Shown here: positions 31,294-50,334 of the stretch, one piece after another
How positions within the stretch are numbered: the stretch's first letter is position 1
Layout: every line of letters begins with the position of its first letter
NCBI GenBank assembly: GCA_021613335.1
Contig: JAJTWR010000228.1
Span: 1,287,001-1,351,000, forward strand
Source: Whitmania pigra
Lineage: Eukaryota; Annelida; Clitellata; Hirudinida; Haemopidae
Direction of reading: 5' to 3'
DNA length: 64,000 bases
Translations under genes and position numbers: made by a program
The notes under the pieces: generated by a model
Database searches by the model: none
Told to the model about the DNA's origin: nothing
The model's input: the letters and a program-made list of their open reading frames with translations, nothing else

Positions 31294-32154
31294 CTAATCG
31301 GATTTCTTCTTGTCGAGAACGACTTCCGATTTCTTTGGCTTGAGGTAAGTATTGTAGAAGAAGTGGGAGAAGAGGAGCAGATAGCTGGTGTACATGGCAG
31401 AGCAACAGGCCAGGTTGAAGTCCGTCTGGTTGCACGGCAGCTGGCTCTTCTTGGCCGAGAAGACGAAATAGTTGACCACAACACCCATCACCATCTGGAG
31501 TATCTGGAGAGAGGTGATGCTGATGCTGATAAACCTCGGAACGGACACCCTGAGAGCCTTGAGGGCATAGTAGGTGTACATGAAGGAATGGACGATGTAG
31601 TTCATGACCATAAACCAGCGACCGGGAGCAGTATGGTCAGTGTAGCTGTACCAGACATAGATCATGACACTGATGTGATGGTACCAGTGGAGGAAAATGA
31701 GCGGCTTCTTGGTTAGAACGACGAATATTGTGTCCCCGAGTTCGTAGACCTTGGAAATTACAAACATGAACGCCCAAAATGAGGTGGGCTCGGACGTAAA
31801 ATAAGAGGGGCTGCAAACCGAACCGTACCACCCCTCATAATGCAAGACGTGCAAAAGTTCTGGCAGAGTCCTTGCGGCACCGGCGATGCTGAACACGGCC
31901 AGGAAGCCGCTCCAAGCTGCCAACGGTCGCCTCAACTCGAAGCGGCGCCTGTTCTTCATGTAGTGCTGAGCGCCAAAGATGGCAAGAATATAGATGGCTG
32001 AGTAGAGAAACGACAGATCCCAATACCTGAGGGTCCAAACGTGAAAAGCATTTGGATCAAAACTCTTCTCGAATCCGAACACGACATCGGCAGAATAAGC
32101 CGGCGTCTGGTCGCCGTTAGTCGCGTTCGTCGAGTTGACAGAAACGTTAGACAT
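31294..32154 (-). CDS. ELOVL6: very-long-chain fatty acid elongase, ELOVL6 type
   Basis: Endoplasmic-reticulum 3-ketoacyl-CoA synthase that carries out the condensation step of fatty acid elongation; ELOVL6 enzymes lengthen saturated and monounsaturated C12-C16 acyl-CoAs. A single 286-residue exon, start ATG at 32154-32152. Multiple membrane spans are evident. The family motifs are present in order: K-x-x-E-L-x-D-T (KVYELGDTIF), the catalytic histidine box H-x-x-H-H (FLHWYHHISV), and the MNYIVHSFMY block with a downstream TSLQILQMV segment. The C-terminus is lysine-rich (KKKSD), as in ER-retained members. YEGWYGSVC and the FxLRYWDLSF-type start fit ELOVL6 rather than ELOVL1/4/7. The lack of introns is unusual against the intron-rich neighbours. 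Confidence 0.92.
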   Translation of the reverse strand: MSNVSVNSTNATNGDQTPAYSADVVFGFEKSFDPNAFHVWTLRYWDLSFLYSAIYILAIFGAQHYMKNRRRFELRRPLAAWSGFLAVFSIAGAARTLPELLHVLHYEGWYGSVCSPSYFTSEPTSFWAFMFVISKVYELGDTIFVVLTKKPLIFLHWYHHISVMIYVWYSYTDHTAPGRWFMVMNYIVHSFMYTYYALKALRVSVPRFISISITSLQILQMVMGVVVNYFVFSAKKSQLPCNQTDFNLACCSAMYTSYLLLFSHFFYNTYLKPKKSEVVLDKKKSD

Positions 32155-33536
32155 GTCCAAGCAGATGTTTAAAACAGTTTTTCCTCAAATTTCAAATAAA
32201 CAAAGAGATCGCCTCACGAGAATCCGAGCACTTTTAACACGCACCGCGCCTCACGAATCACGCAGGCGAGTAGCTTGACCGATACATTTATAATGAGAGG
32301 GAGCGTAGATTAAATGGGGTTAGGAGGGATGTCACGGACGTCGTCAAAGCAGCTTAAATGTCGAGTTTAATTTTTTGTGCATTTTCTATCTTGCTTTATG
32401 ATTGCTTGTTAATTTAGATTTAATAATATTAAAATTGTATTTTTGTTTGAGAAAAGATAAATTATTGATAAAAGGTGAACAGCATGTATAACGGCAATCA
32501 ATCTTTTAAATTGTTTGACAACCATTTATCTTGAACTACCAGCAAAAAAAAAATTAATGTCGGCAGATAGCGAAATAAGTGATTGATAAATGGCGCTTAT
32601 CGACCGCTTGACAAATTTATGGAAGCACCAAGGCGATATTTCTTGATTGTCAAACCATTTCAAGCGGTGCAATACACGTTCTCGAATGGATTTTTAAATT
32701 TTTTGTACTTCTCAATTGGAGATTTATTTCAAAAACAAAACATTCCGAAACAGAAAGTAAATTCGAATTCGAAATAATACGACTCGTGAACATAATAAAT
32801 ATGCTTAAAAGACTTTCTATCGGAGATGTCATTTTAGCTTTTTACAAAGGGGGCAGGGGCAGAAACATACTCTCACACAACCTAAGACGACATTTTTCCG
32901 CTTCTAGCCAAAATTCAGGAAGGACAAACACTCGTAAATTGCGGAGATGACCTTATCCTCGCACCTAGTCTAAAATCCCCCCAAAATTACGTCCTTGCTT
33001 TCCGTGCAACAAATTTATTCGCGATAAAATTGTCATTCCAAAATAATGAGAAAGAAAAACAAATTTCTAGAGTCATGCATGCAGATCGCATTGTCGTGCT
33101 ATAAGCATCAGGGTATCCAGCTGGACATCAGACAACCTTGTATCTGCTCTTGTTAACTGGCTGGTATGTGGTTTGCTGTGGGAAAAAAGAAATAGTTTCG
33201 AATTTAAAAACAATGGGACATAAAATATAAGCTCAAAACTGACAATTTACTATCTACTAGTAGCAGTTATTATCTTGAAGGACTTCCGGATAACAGTAAC
33301 AAATCGACAATTTCAAGATAAGCATAGAAGCTTCTTATTCATCAAAACACTTAAACCATTCATTAGTCACAAAACATACATTCATTCAACTACAATAGCC
33401 AAAAGTATTTAAAGCGACAATTAGAGCAACAGAAACCCAGCATTGATAATGTTGATAATAATATTATAATAATTAATAACTAATATTATAATAACTAATA
33501 TTATTAATAGTAACAACATCACCGTTCACATCAGCA
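32155..33536. other. intergenic, no gene seen
   Basis: AT-rich DNA between the elongase start and the DDX46 3' end. It should contain the elongase promoter (just above 32154) and the DDX46 3' untranslated region (just below 33537). No conserved reading frame. Confidence 0.5.
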
Positions 33537-41251
<7,715 letters not shown>

Positions 41252-41667
41252 ATTTATTCAATATACAATATTTTCCCAGCTTTCCAGCGATCACAGCGAT
41301 AATCTAAGCTTCCGATGATAAACAAACCAGTTAATGGAGATGTGATTTGTATTTTATGGGTGATAGAACTTATGCACTGTTATTTTAACGTTCATAACTT
41401 TTTAATTAACAATTTTTTTTGTTAGGTAGACGCTTAAATGTTAGAAACTTTTAATGTATCTTATTAATAAAAAAAAAAAAAACGCTTTCAAACAAAATAT
41501 TTAGTTTAATAGCAATTTTTTAATAGTAGTATTGTAATTTTTTAATTTTTATAAGTTTATATATATTTTTTACAAGATTGCATTTTATTATTTATATTCC
41601 GATCAAGACCAACTTAATTGTTGTTGTATTACTATTTTAACGCTCACAACATACATCACGTTGTAAA
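41252..41667. promoter_or_regulatory. 416-bp divergent intergenic region
   Basis: DDX46 (minus, start 41251) and the GNL3-family gene (plus, start 41668) stand head to head here, so both promoters should lie in this AT-rich interval. No TATA box can be assigned with confidence. Confidence 0.45.
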
Positions 41668-44600
41668 ATGGCAAGAAAGAAGATCGGGAGTGCGTTGTTT
41701 TAATAATGCTATTTTGTTATATTTTATTATTTACAATTGTAATTAAATATGAACATTTTACGCAGGTAAAAAGAGCAAACGCATTTCATGTGGAAAACGC
41801 TACAAGATAGAAAAAAAGGTAACGTGTGAAATCAGCTCTTTTAGGCATTTTAGTTAAGTTACGCATGTGCGCATTATTATGCTTTTTTTATTTATGAGCA
41901 TTTCTTGTCATTCTAGATAAAAGAACACTTGAAAAAGGTGAACAAGACTAAAGAAAACAAGATAAAAAAGGGAATTAGAGGAAGTTAGTAATCTGGTTAA
42001 CATGACCTACTTTTAAGAATTATGAAAGCAGTTATTAATAAATTGATCTGCAACTAAATTCACATGTTATCAGACAGGAAGGAAATCACAGTTCCAAACA
42101 ATTGCCCATTCAAGGAGGATATTCTGAAAAAGGCACAAGAAGCTAAAGAAAGGGTGAGCTGGTAGCTTTTTATGAAAGCATTGAGTGATGATTAGTATTG
42201 TCCATGTATTAAAATTGATTTTTAAATATCTGATCTATATGTGTAACAAGTAATTGCTGTTCTTTATAATAAGAAAACTGTTGTAGAAAGAGCAAGAGAG
42301 ACAAAAACAAAAAGATATGCAGAAGAAAAACAGAGATAAGCTCGTTAACCAGAAGAGGAATCTCGAGTCTATCGTCAAGGATGCTGAGAAAAGAGCTGCA
42401 GCCTATGAAAAGAAGGTAGTAAATGTATTGTTATTTAATCATTAATAATGTTTTACTATTCTCCCATAAACATCATAGTGATTGTTGTTATTATTGAATT
42501 TCAATATAGAGATGTAACTTAGTGATTGTAATGATTATCAACACTTGTTACATGATAACTAGTATACTATAATAAAGAATCATTTATTACGTGATAATTA
42601 CTGCAATATAACAATGAATCCTAATAATGTTGCTCAGTCCAAAATGTTTGTTTGCCAATCTGCAGAATGAGTTTGTGAAGGAGAAGACTGAAAAACTAGG
42701 AGGAAAGATAAACGTTGAATCTTCATTGAAGACATTCTACAAGGAAGTTAAAAATGTTGGTGATTTTTCATGCGGCATTGATTCTTGCAAACAGGCAAAA
42801 TTAAATGCAAATTGTCAATTTTCCATGACTAAATTGCGTAGTTTTGTTTATCAATAGTTCATTAGAAATGTCAGAATGAAGTAATTCATTAGAGATAGCT
42901 AATGTATCGTGGAGAAAGGTCTAGATAACTATATCAATACTCTCTCGCAGAGTAACCGTTTAATGTTATCTAATGCGGTCTTTAATAATCTGTTACCACT
43001 GTCAGGTGATTGAAAGAAGTGACGTTATCATCCAAGTTTTGGATGCCAGAGACCCCCTCGGAAGCAGGTGCAAACAACTCGAGGAAACCGTGATTTCGTG
43101 TTCCAAGAAACTCATTCTGCTCGTCAACAAGATCGGTTGGTCTCGTGGCTGGGGAATTGTTTGTAATGATGCAGTTTTAATCAATTTTCCTAGTTAACTA
43201 TAAACTCTTGAAGTAATAGCTAAATAGCACTGACTCACATCCTTTCTATCAATTGTAACATTGTCATAGTGGTTAAGGCTTTTGCTTTGGTGACAAACCA
43301 CCCATATATTGTATTCCTGAATACCTTAAGAACTACTTTATAATGTCTGCTTAGATCTTGTTCCCAAGGAAAATGTTGAGGCCTGGTTGAAATACCTGAG
43401 GAGGGAACTACCAGCCTTGCCATTCAAGGCTTGCACACAACAACAGACAGACAGACTGGTTAGGATGAATCTAACAACTGCTATATGTACTATTTGAATT
43501 ATTTATATATTCACACTTATTTAATTTTTATAATTACCATTGCCTGCATCACATATCATTGTAAGTATATATTTAATAGTACCCATACAGTAATATGTTA
43601 ATCACAAAAAACAACAGTTGAATATTCATAACTTCCCTCAGGGCATAACCAAAGTCTCTGCCCTGTTGGACAACGACAACATCAAGAAGACGAGCACCTG
43701 TCTGGGATCAGACATGCTCCTCAGCCTGCTCAACAACTACTGCAGAAGCAAGGACATCAAGACTTCAATCACCATCGGCATTGTGGGTGAGTAGGTTGGG
43801 TGGTGAAGCTCTTATATCATCGGTGATGATGTGATGAGATCATTGATGAGTAACAGAGATCAGTGAGTTCTGTTAGTGCATGTAACAGTAATACAATAGT
43901 CACAATGTGTAACGATTCCAGTGCAACTTGAATTGCCACAATGGTTCTGTACTCATGATAATAATTCGCCCAACAACGCCTTATTAAAGCTGGTTGATCG
44001 ATCTTAGATTGGTTGATTCATCATTGACATGATAGTCAGATAATGTTTATAATAATGCAACAGGTTTCCCTAACACCGGTAAGTCGTCCATCATCAACAG
44101 TCTCAAGAGGTCAAAGGCCTGCAACGTTGGCTCAACTCCAGGGGTGACAAAGTAAGTTTATTCTGCAACATTGCACAATTGCTAAATATTCATGTGATTT
44201 ATGAATTTCATATGACTTATGAAAGAGTGTCAATACTTTTTTCTATTATAATAATTCCTTATTTTATTTACATCATTTTATCACAAGTAGTTTTTATTTA
44301 TCAGCAATTTATTCAATCTCATTTTGTGTGATTCCTCCCACTTTCAGGGCCATGCAGGTCGTCCAATTGGACAAGCACATCAAGCTCATCGACAGTCCCG
44401 GTGTAGTCATGGCGACGAACCTGGAGAGCGAGGAAGAAGTCATCCTCAAAAACTGTGTCAGGGTAGGTCAATGCAAATTTTACATCGTGGATTAAATTGT
44501 AAACATTGCCCTAATTAACATAATTAATGAGCTGATACCAATGCTTTTGAGATCAGATTGAAAACCTCGAGGACCCAGTTTCAGTGGTTCAGGTTATCAT

Positions 44601-46161
44601 GTCAAAGTGCAACAAGTTCCAACTGATGGCCATCTACGCCTTGCCCGAGTTCAACGACCTCGACCAGTTCCTCGAACTTCTTGCAAAGAGGTTTGGTCTC
44701 CTCAAGAAGGGTGGCAGGCCTGACTTAAACAAGGCATCCAAGATTGTCATAAGAGATTGGAATGGGTGAGTTGTGTGATGGACAGTAGTGCATGCATGGT
44801 AATGATGAGTATGTATCGCTATCAAATATATTGTTTTTAAATCAGTGGAAAGATCACATACTACTCCAAACCCCCTGAAGATTCTGCCACCTTGGGTCAC
44901 TTATCTACAGAAGTCACACAGGAGATGAAGGCTGCCTTCGACATTGACGCTCTCTTCGAAACTGAAACCCAAATCATTAAAGGTGAGATTCATTTCACAA
45001 TTTTTACATTAAATTGAGATTAGCTCAGGTTAGTTCAGGGGTTTTGATTCTGCAAAATATGCTTTAAAAAAATTAAAAAAAGATTTGTGTTGTGTTTACA
45101 ATGCAGCCTAGTATTGGTAGGTAATATCATACAATGCCTTTGACATCCATTATAAATACATTTTGATTTACACATAATAATGCATAAAAAGTTATTTTAT
45201 ATGATACAATATTAAGTCTAACAAGTAATATCAAAAGATTAGATTATTAACTGTGTAATTATGATAGCTTGTTATCTTTTTTGTTCAGGATTGAAAAAAG
45301 GTGCCAACAACATGGACTCAGTTCTTTCATCTGGCAAGGTTGCAGAGGGTCAAATCCAGTGTGCTGAAGAGGTCGTCGATGAAGCCATGGGTGAAGATGT
45401 GGATGATGATGATGACGAGGAGGAGGAAGAAGATGACGATGATGAAAACAATATGGACACCAGTGCTGTTGTGGAGTCTGCACCACAGGTATGATCTAGC
45501 CAATGTCACTGTGAAGTAGATTTCCATTATAATAAACATAACTTATGTGTAAATACAAACTACCAAATAAACTAAAGAATACATGTACAATAATAACACA
45601 TTATTGCCTGATTGCCTAGCAGACAGTTGTGAAAGTGGTGGCAAAGAAAGTCAAATCTAAGTCGAATGAGGAGGAAAAGAAGGTGACTTTCCAAGATCAG
45701 TTGCCTGGCAACCAGCAGCAAAACAAAGCCAGGAAGCAGCAGTTTAAGCAGATGCTCAAGAAGAGGAAAAGAGCAGGTTGAGACTCATCTCATCTTCTTG
45801 TTGATGATGATGGATTAATTATAAATTATTATCTTGTTGATGAGGTGATGAATTAAGTTGTTTGTCTTGGTATTATGTTATTTATTTTTTACAATGGGTA
45901 TAATAACAATATTATTAGTAATAATATCATAACAATAAAACGATAAATAATGTAATATATATTATTTGTTATGATTTTATTTTATTGAATTTTAAATATA
46001 ATGTGTATTTTAACATTATGATGCTGTTATCATAACTACTGTTTCCATGCTGATAAATGTTTATATAGTTTTGAAACATAAGTTATTATTATTATTATTT
46101 TACAGGAAAAATTTCCGACTCCCTCAGTTCAGCCCTTATGTCAAGCCTCGGCAGCGTCTAA
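41668..46161 (+). CDS. nucleostemin-family nucleolar GTPase (GNL3/GNL3L)
   Basis: Sixteen exons join in phase to about 592 residues. Exon starts are 41668, 41766, 41917, 42074, 42287, 42666, 43006, 43355, 43642, 44064, 44348, 44557, 44846, 45289, 45623 and 46106; stop TAA 46159-46161. The basic N-terminus ([20 protein letters not shown]) resembles the nucleolar-targeting and RNA-binding region of GNL3 and GNL3L, and a lysine-rich coiled coil follows. The GTPase domain is circularly permuted: [10 protein letters not shown], then NKIDLVP (G4), then GFPNTGKSS (G1, where GxPNVGKSS is usual), then STPGVT (G2 region) and DSPG (G3). A C-terminal acidic tract rich in Asp and Glu (about 45395-45450) precedes a basic tail. 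Family members act in the nucleolus in pre-60S ribosome biogenesis and cell proliferation. Invertebrates usually have one gene corresponding to both vertebrate copies, so no single symbol is assigned. Confidence 0.92.
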
Positions 46162-46175
46162 ACTAATCAACTTTA

Positions 46176-46181
46176 AATAAA
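46176..46181 (+). promoter_or_regulatory. AATAAA polyadenylation signal of GNL3-family gene
   Basis: AATAAA begins 15 bp after the stop codon, implying a very short 3' untranslated region. Confidence 0.6.
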
Positions 46182-46260
46182 AATTATTGACACTCCTTAG
46201 CTTGTTTTACATTGAACAAAATTTTAATTTTGTTGCATCTGTACTTGGTTCGGTCGGTTA

Positions 46261-46310
46261 ATAATAATAATAGTAATAATAATTTATTTACATAACGCCT
46301 TAATTCAGAT
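46261..46310 (-). mobile_element. relic 3' tail of the SINE/LINE family, antisense
   Basis: Read on the minus strand, this segment has GGTGCATCTGA, then GGCGTTATGTAAATAA, then an ATT-rich tail. It matches in order the 3' tail of the SINEs at 12096 and 50128 and of the LINE at 36362-37505, with several substitutions. Only the last 50-60 bp are recognisable. Confidence 0.5.
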
Positions 46311-49300
46311 GCACCTAAAAAGTTGCATTAAGATTGGGATTAAATGTTCGATTCAAAGGAGACACTTAATTTGTTTAGGTTAGGAATAACGAGGTATTGT
46401 GAGAATAATTTATTTTGTTGCTCTTAATTGACGGTTTGAACAGTAATTTGCAGCTGCCTTCCTTTTTCGTTTGTATGCGAAGGCCCTTGGTTAATTTAAT
46501 CCGATGCAACAACTTGACGTGGGAGACGTTTAACAAAGTCAATATTTTTATTTGAATATCGGTTACTGGGGTTGAATTAACAGCTTTCCATTATGGGGTT
46601 TAATTTCTTTAGGGTCAATGTTGTTGGCAACGAGCAATCTTTTATTTCGCTGACTTGAAAAATAACTTCAGTATGGGGACAAAATAGCACCAGTCTTAGT
46701 ATAAAACTTCTTAATTATTTTAATTTATTAGATAATAAAAATATATTTGAAACAACACATCTGTCAAAGTTGCTATTCAGCAACACTTTATTCAATATCA
46801 CGGGTGAAATAGGTCGATATGGGTATAAATTAATAAAAGATTGATGGAAACAAGTTTGTTTTATATCATAATTCAGTTGTTTAATCAAAACGAGTAACAT
46901 CAAAAGACTAGATTATTAATCTAATTAAAATATTAATGCACGATAAACAAAGTGTACTTTAATTTATTCTTTATAAATCATTTTTTATGAATAAATTGTC
47001 AAAAAACGGAGAGCGTTTAAGAAAAACTATCGGAATGGTCATTACATCCTTAAGATCTATCAGCATGCTTGAATCGATACAAGTGACGATATGATAGGCA
47101 GAAATAAACAAACGACATTCAGAATTTAATACTTACAGCAACAACAACAAAATACGTGGTCGGAAACACCAGACGTGACCATTTTTCTCGGCAGTCTAAA
47201 TGTTCATTCGATACTTCAACTCGTCCGTCCGTTTGTTGTTGTAGAAGCTTCAATTTGCTCGAATTTCTCCTTGGAACACGATTCTGATTTTTTTGTAAAC
47301 ACTGCTTAATACCACGACTGGTAACAGTTGTCCGTGTGGAAGTGGAAATTCTATTTGCGGAAGTGAAACCTCTCATCTTACACGCACGAGGAAAAAGTTG
47401 TAAAAACTGCAAAATGAAACATAGAATTGAATTTTTGGATTTTCCCATCTCTAACAATCTCTTCTACTATTTTCTTTATCTTTCTTTATCTTTAGAGGCT
47501 GTGCCTTTTAATAATCAAAACAAACTTTAGACAATTAATAATTACAAAATGCAATAATTCAATTTAATGAAAAAATAATTATAAATTAATAAATATATTC
47601 AACAAAAGTCAACAACAACTCCATTCTCCTTGATATTTCTTCTCAAAACAGTCATCATTAAATATTCAACTTCATTAAAACCCACAAATATCCACCAGGT
47701 TATTTCGATGCAGACAGCTTCACATAGCTGCCACAGGTCAGCGACTAGTGGCGCGTGAAGTCGATGCGGTTGGAAAAACATGGGCAGGGAAGGGCCGATG
47801 TTATTGCTACTTCTGAGCGATTGGTTTTTGTTTATTTGTCGACAAGCTTTGAGTAGAACGTGGAAACAAACATTATACCACGAACGTGAAGGCTGGAAGC
47901 TTAGGTAACCAAATACCATCACGTAACGTAAGCAAACGTTATAACAGGTAGGACTCATAGAATAACAAGACCGATTATGGCGATGATGATAATGATAATG
48001 ATGCCGAAGGTGGTGTAGTTCACGGTCATGATAATGATAATAAGAAAGATGACGATGATGGTGATGATGTTGGTGCTGGTGGTGACGATGGCGATAATGG
48101 TAGAAAGAGGATGATGAAGAAGAAGAAGATGATGATGATGGTTATAGTAATAGTGTCAGGTAGTAATGTATGGCATGCTCCAAGTACTGCAGAAATTACA
48201 CGCACTTACAATCAAGTATCAACTGTGATGATATACCTGATGGCGGCGTTAATGATCCAGGTGATGATGATGATGACGATGACGATGTCTCTATCCATCC
48301 AGTTTTACGGGTGAACAATGGATATCAGCATTTCTAACGGAATATATTATAACTGTATATTATACATAAATTTTAGGTTAATTCTACCTTTATTCATTCT
48401 AACGGATTGTACTCTTTATAAACATGGGGTTTGAATAATAGGTTATGTAATAACATTAGGTTGCGCAATCTCAAACGACCTCTCTCTATTCATCACAATC
48501 TCTCAGAGATTGACTCAATCTGAGTAATAAACAGTGCGCTGGTGACACGTGTCTTGTGTATCAAACTGATGATACTCTCAACTGTTCAAGCAATTGGAGA
48601 GAGACCTGCCAGGTGGATTGTACGACGGACGGTCAGATAGATGGATGGATGGAGGGAGGAGGATGAGTTGACGCGGGAAAAGATGAAAGAGAATCACCTT
48701 GATACTCGTGGAAACTCCAGAACATTCGCAATTAATAGCTGCAACCTTCCCGCTACAAACAGCACTTTAAACTTTCGATCATGCGGCGTTAGCATCATCA
48801 TCATCACCATCACCATCAACGCTATTACTACCATCATCACCATTATATCATCACTATCATCACCATTACCTTCACCATATTCGTCGCATCCTAAAGAAAT
48901 ACCGATTGAGGTACGGATGGCTACAAAAACTACAATGGAAATGTTTCAATTCTGACACCTGAGAATCTACAGCACGGAGTTTGTGATTAACACGCATTCG
49001 ATCCACTGGAGCGATAGATAACATCCAGAATCCAGAAATCCATTCAAGCACATCAGCAACTGTTTCTGAAAAAGCGATGACAACGACGATGATAATGCCC
49101 ATGGAGAAGTCAATTGCGGATGATAACGACACGCATAACGACGAAGTTTACGAGGGCATCTGTCGATACGCTTGACTGGTTCGCTATGTTCCTGTAAAGT
49201 GCATCCTAAGAGTGCGATTGAGTGCTTGTGACTGCAAAAGAGTCACTCCTTTCATCGGGCACCTGTGTGAATATCGATTTCCATTCACGTTTAAACAATT

Positions 49301-50127
49301 TATAACAAACCCATATCAGAGCGGACTACAGGAACCATTTTTATTACATGTCAAACGATTAATGATGTAATGGTGATGATGGTGATGATGATTAGTTCAT
49401 TTTCAGAAATTCTTTGTTTTAGTTTATACAATAAACTTAAATAGAGCCACTGCTTAACATAATGTCCATTATTTTTGTAGTAGAAGAAAAGTATTGGATG
49501 GTACTAATGATGATGATGATGATGATGACGACGACAGTGATGATTATGATAATTCTAGTGAGATTATGCTAAGATCATAAGAAAATAGAAGGTACTGTTT
49601 TTTTTAAAATGAATTTTTTTAAATTGTAAATAGTGACTAATAAATAGTAACGCTGTTAATTTAATACTGTCCATTTTATCGTCAAATTGTTTACATAATG
49701 TTCACCAAAGACCTGCCAACTTAACTGTTGATTGACGGATGAAGCTCGGATCTGATTGGTCAATAAATTAGCCTACCTCCCTGGCATTGGTCGGCTGTAG
49801 CAGCTTTAAGTAAGCGGTTTTGCGTTTGAATGGCAAATTTCCTATGATTTTAATTAGTTCTTCTAATGAACGACACGAAATTAAAGAAATAACAACGAAC
49901 AGACGTTCTATGCACACATAGTATTGCATTGTGATGATGTGCTAGTTAGTTACAAATACTTGATTGGATAAACCATTTCAAAAAGGTTGGTCATGGAAGT
50001 TAAACAACAACAACAATAATAATATTATATTTAGCAATGCAATTCATTAAGATCTAATTAAAAACGTCTTTATTGGTTAGAAATTACATTAAAAATGTTT
50101 TTATTAGTTATAAATTACATTAAACAT
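46311..50127. other. intergenic, no gene seen
   Basis: AT-rich DNA with GAT-type runs near 47975-48140, 48250-48285, 48795-48870 and 49505-49545. Frames at 47119-47457 and 47599-47958 (minus) lack recognisable domains. Just before 50128 two imperfect copies of a unit like TTTATTGGTTAGAAATTACA lie in tandem. Confidence 0.5.
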
Positions 50128-50305
50128 GGGCGTGCAGGTTAGCCGAATGGGTTACGTGCCTGCATACGGCGGTAATGGCAACCGTCGTAATGTGTCGTGT
50201 TCGAAACCCAGCCTGCACTGCCGCCAGCGCCCTTGGGAAGTAGCGCTATATAAATGGTTACAAGAAGCGCCTCTGACGCTATGCATATGGCGCTATATAA
50301 ATGAA
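50128..50305 (+). mobile_element. tRNA-derived SINE, copy 2
   Basis: Begins GGGCGTGCAGG, with an A-box-like GGTTAGCCGAATGGG near 50137 and a B box GTTCGAAACCC near 50200. These are followed by AGCGCTATATAAATGGTTA and the tail GCGCCTCTGACGCTATGC ... GGCGCTATATAAATGA. TAAACATG precedes the element and recurs just after it (about 50309-50316), a possible target duplication. Same family as the copy at 12096-12308. Confidence 0.82.
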
Positions 50306-50334
50306 GTTATAAACATGTACTTTATTGGCTAGAA

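Noticed and set aside
31204..31716. 170-residue plus-strand frame opposite ELOVL6
   Set aside because: Antisense shadow of a gene with all elongase motifs.
47119..47958. Minus-strand frames of 112 and 119 residues
   Set aside because: No recognisable domain and no splice signals consistent with a gene; kept as intergenic.
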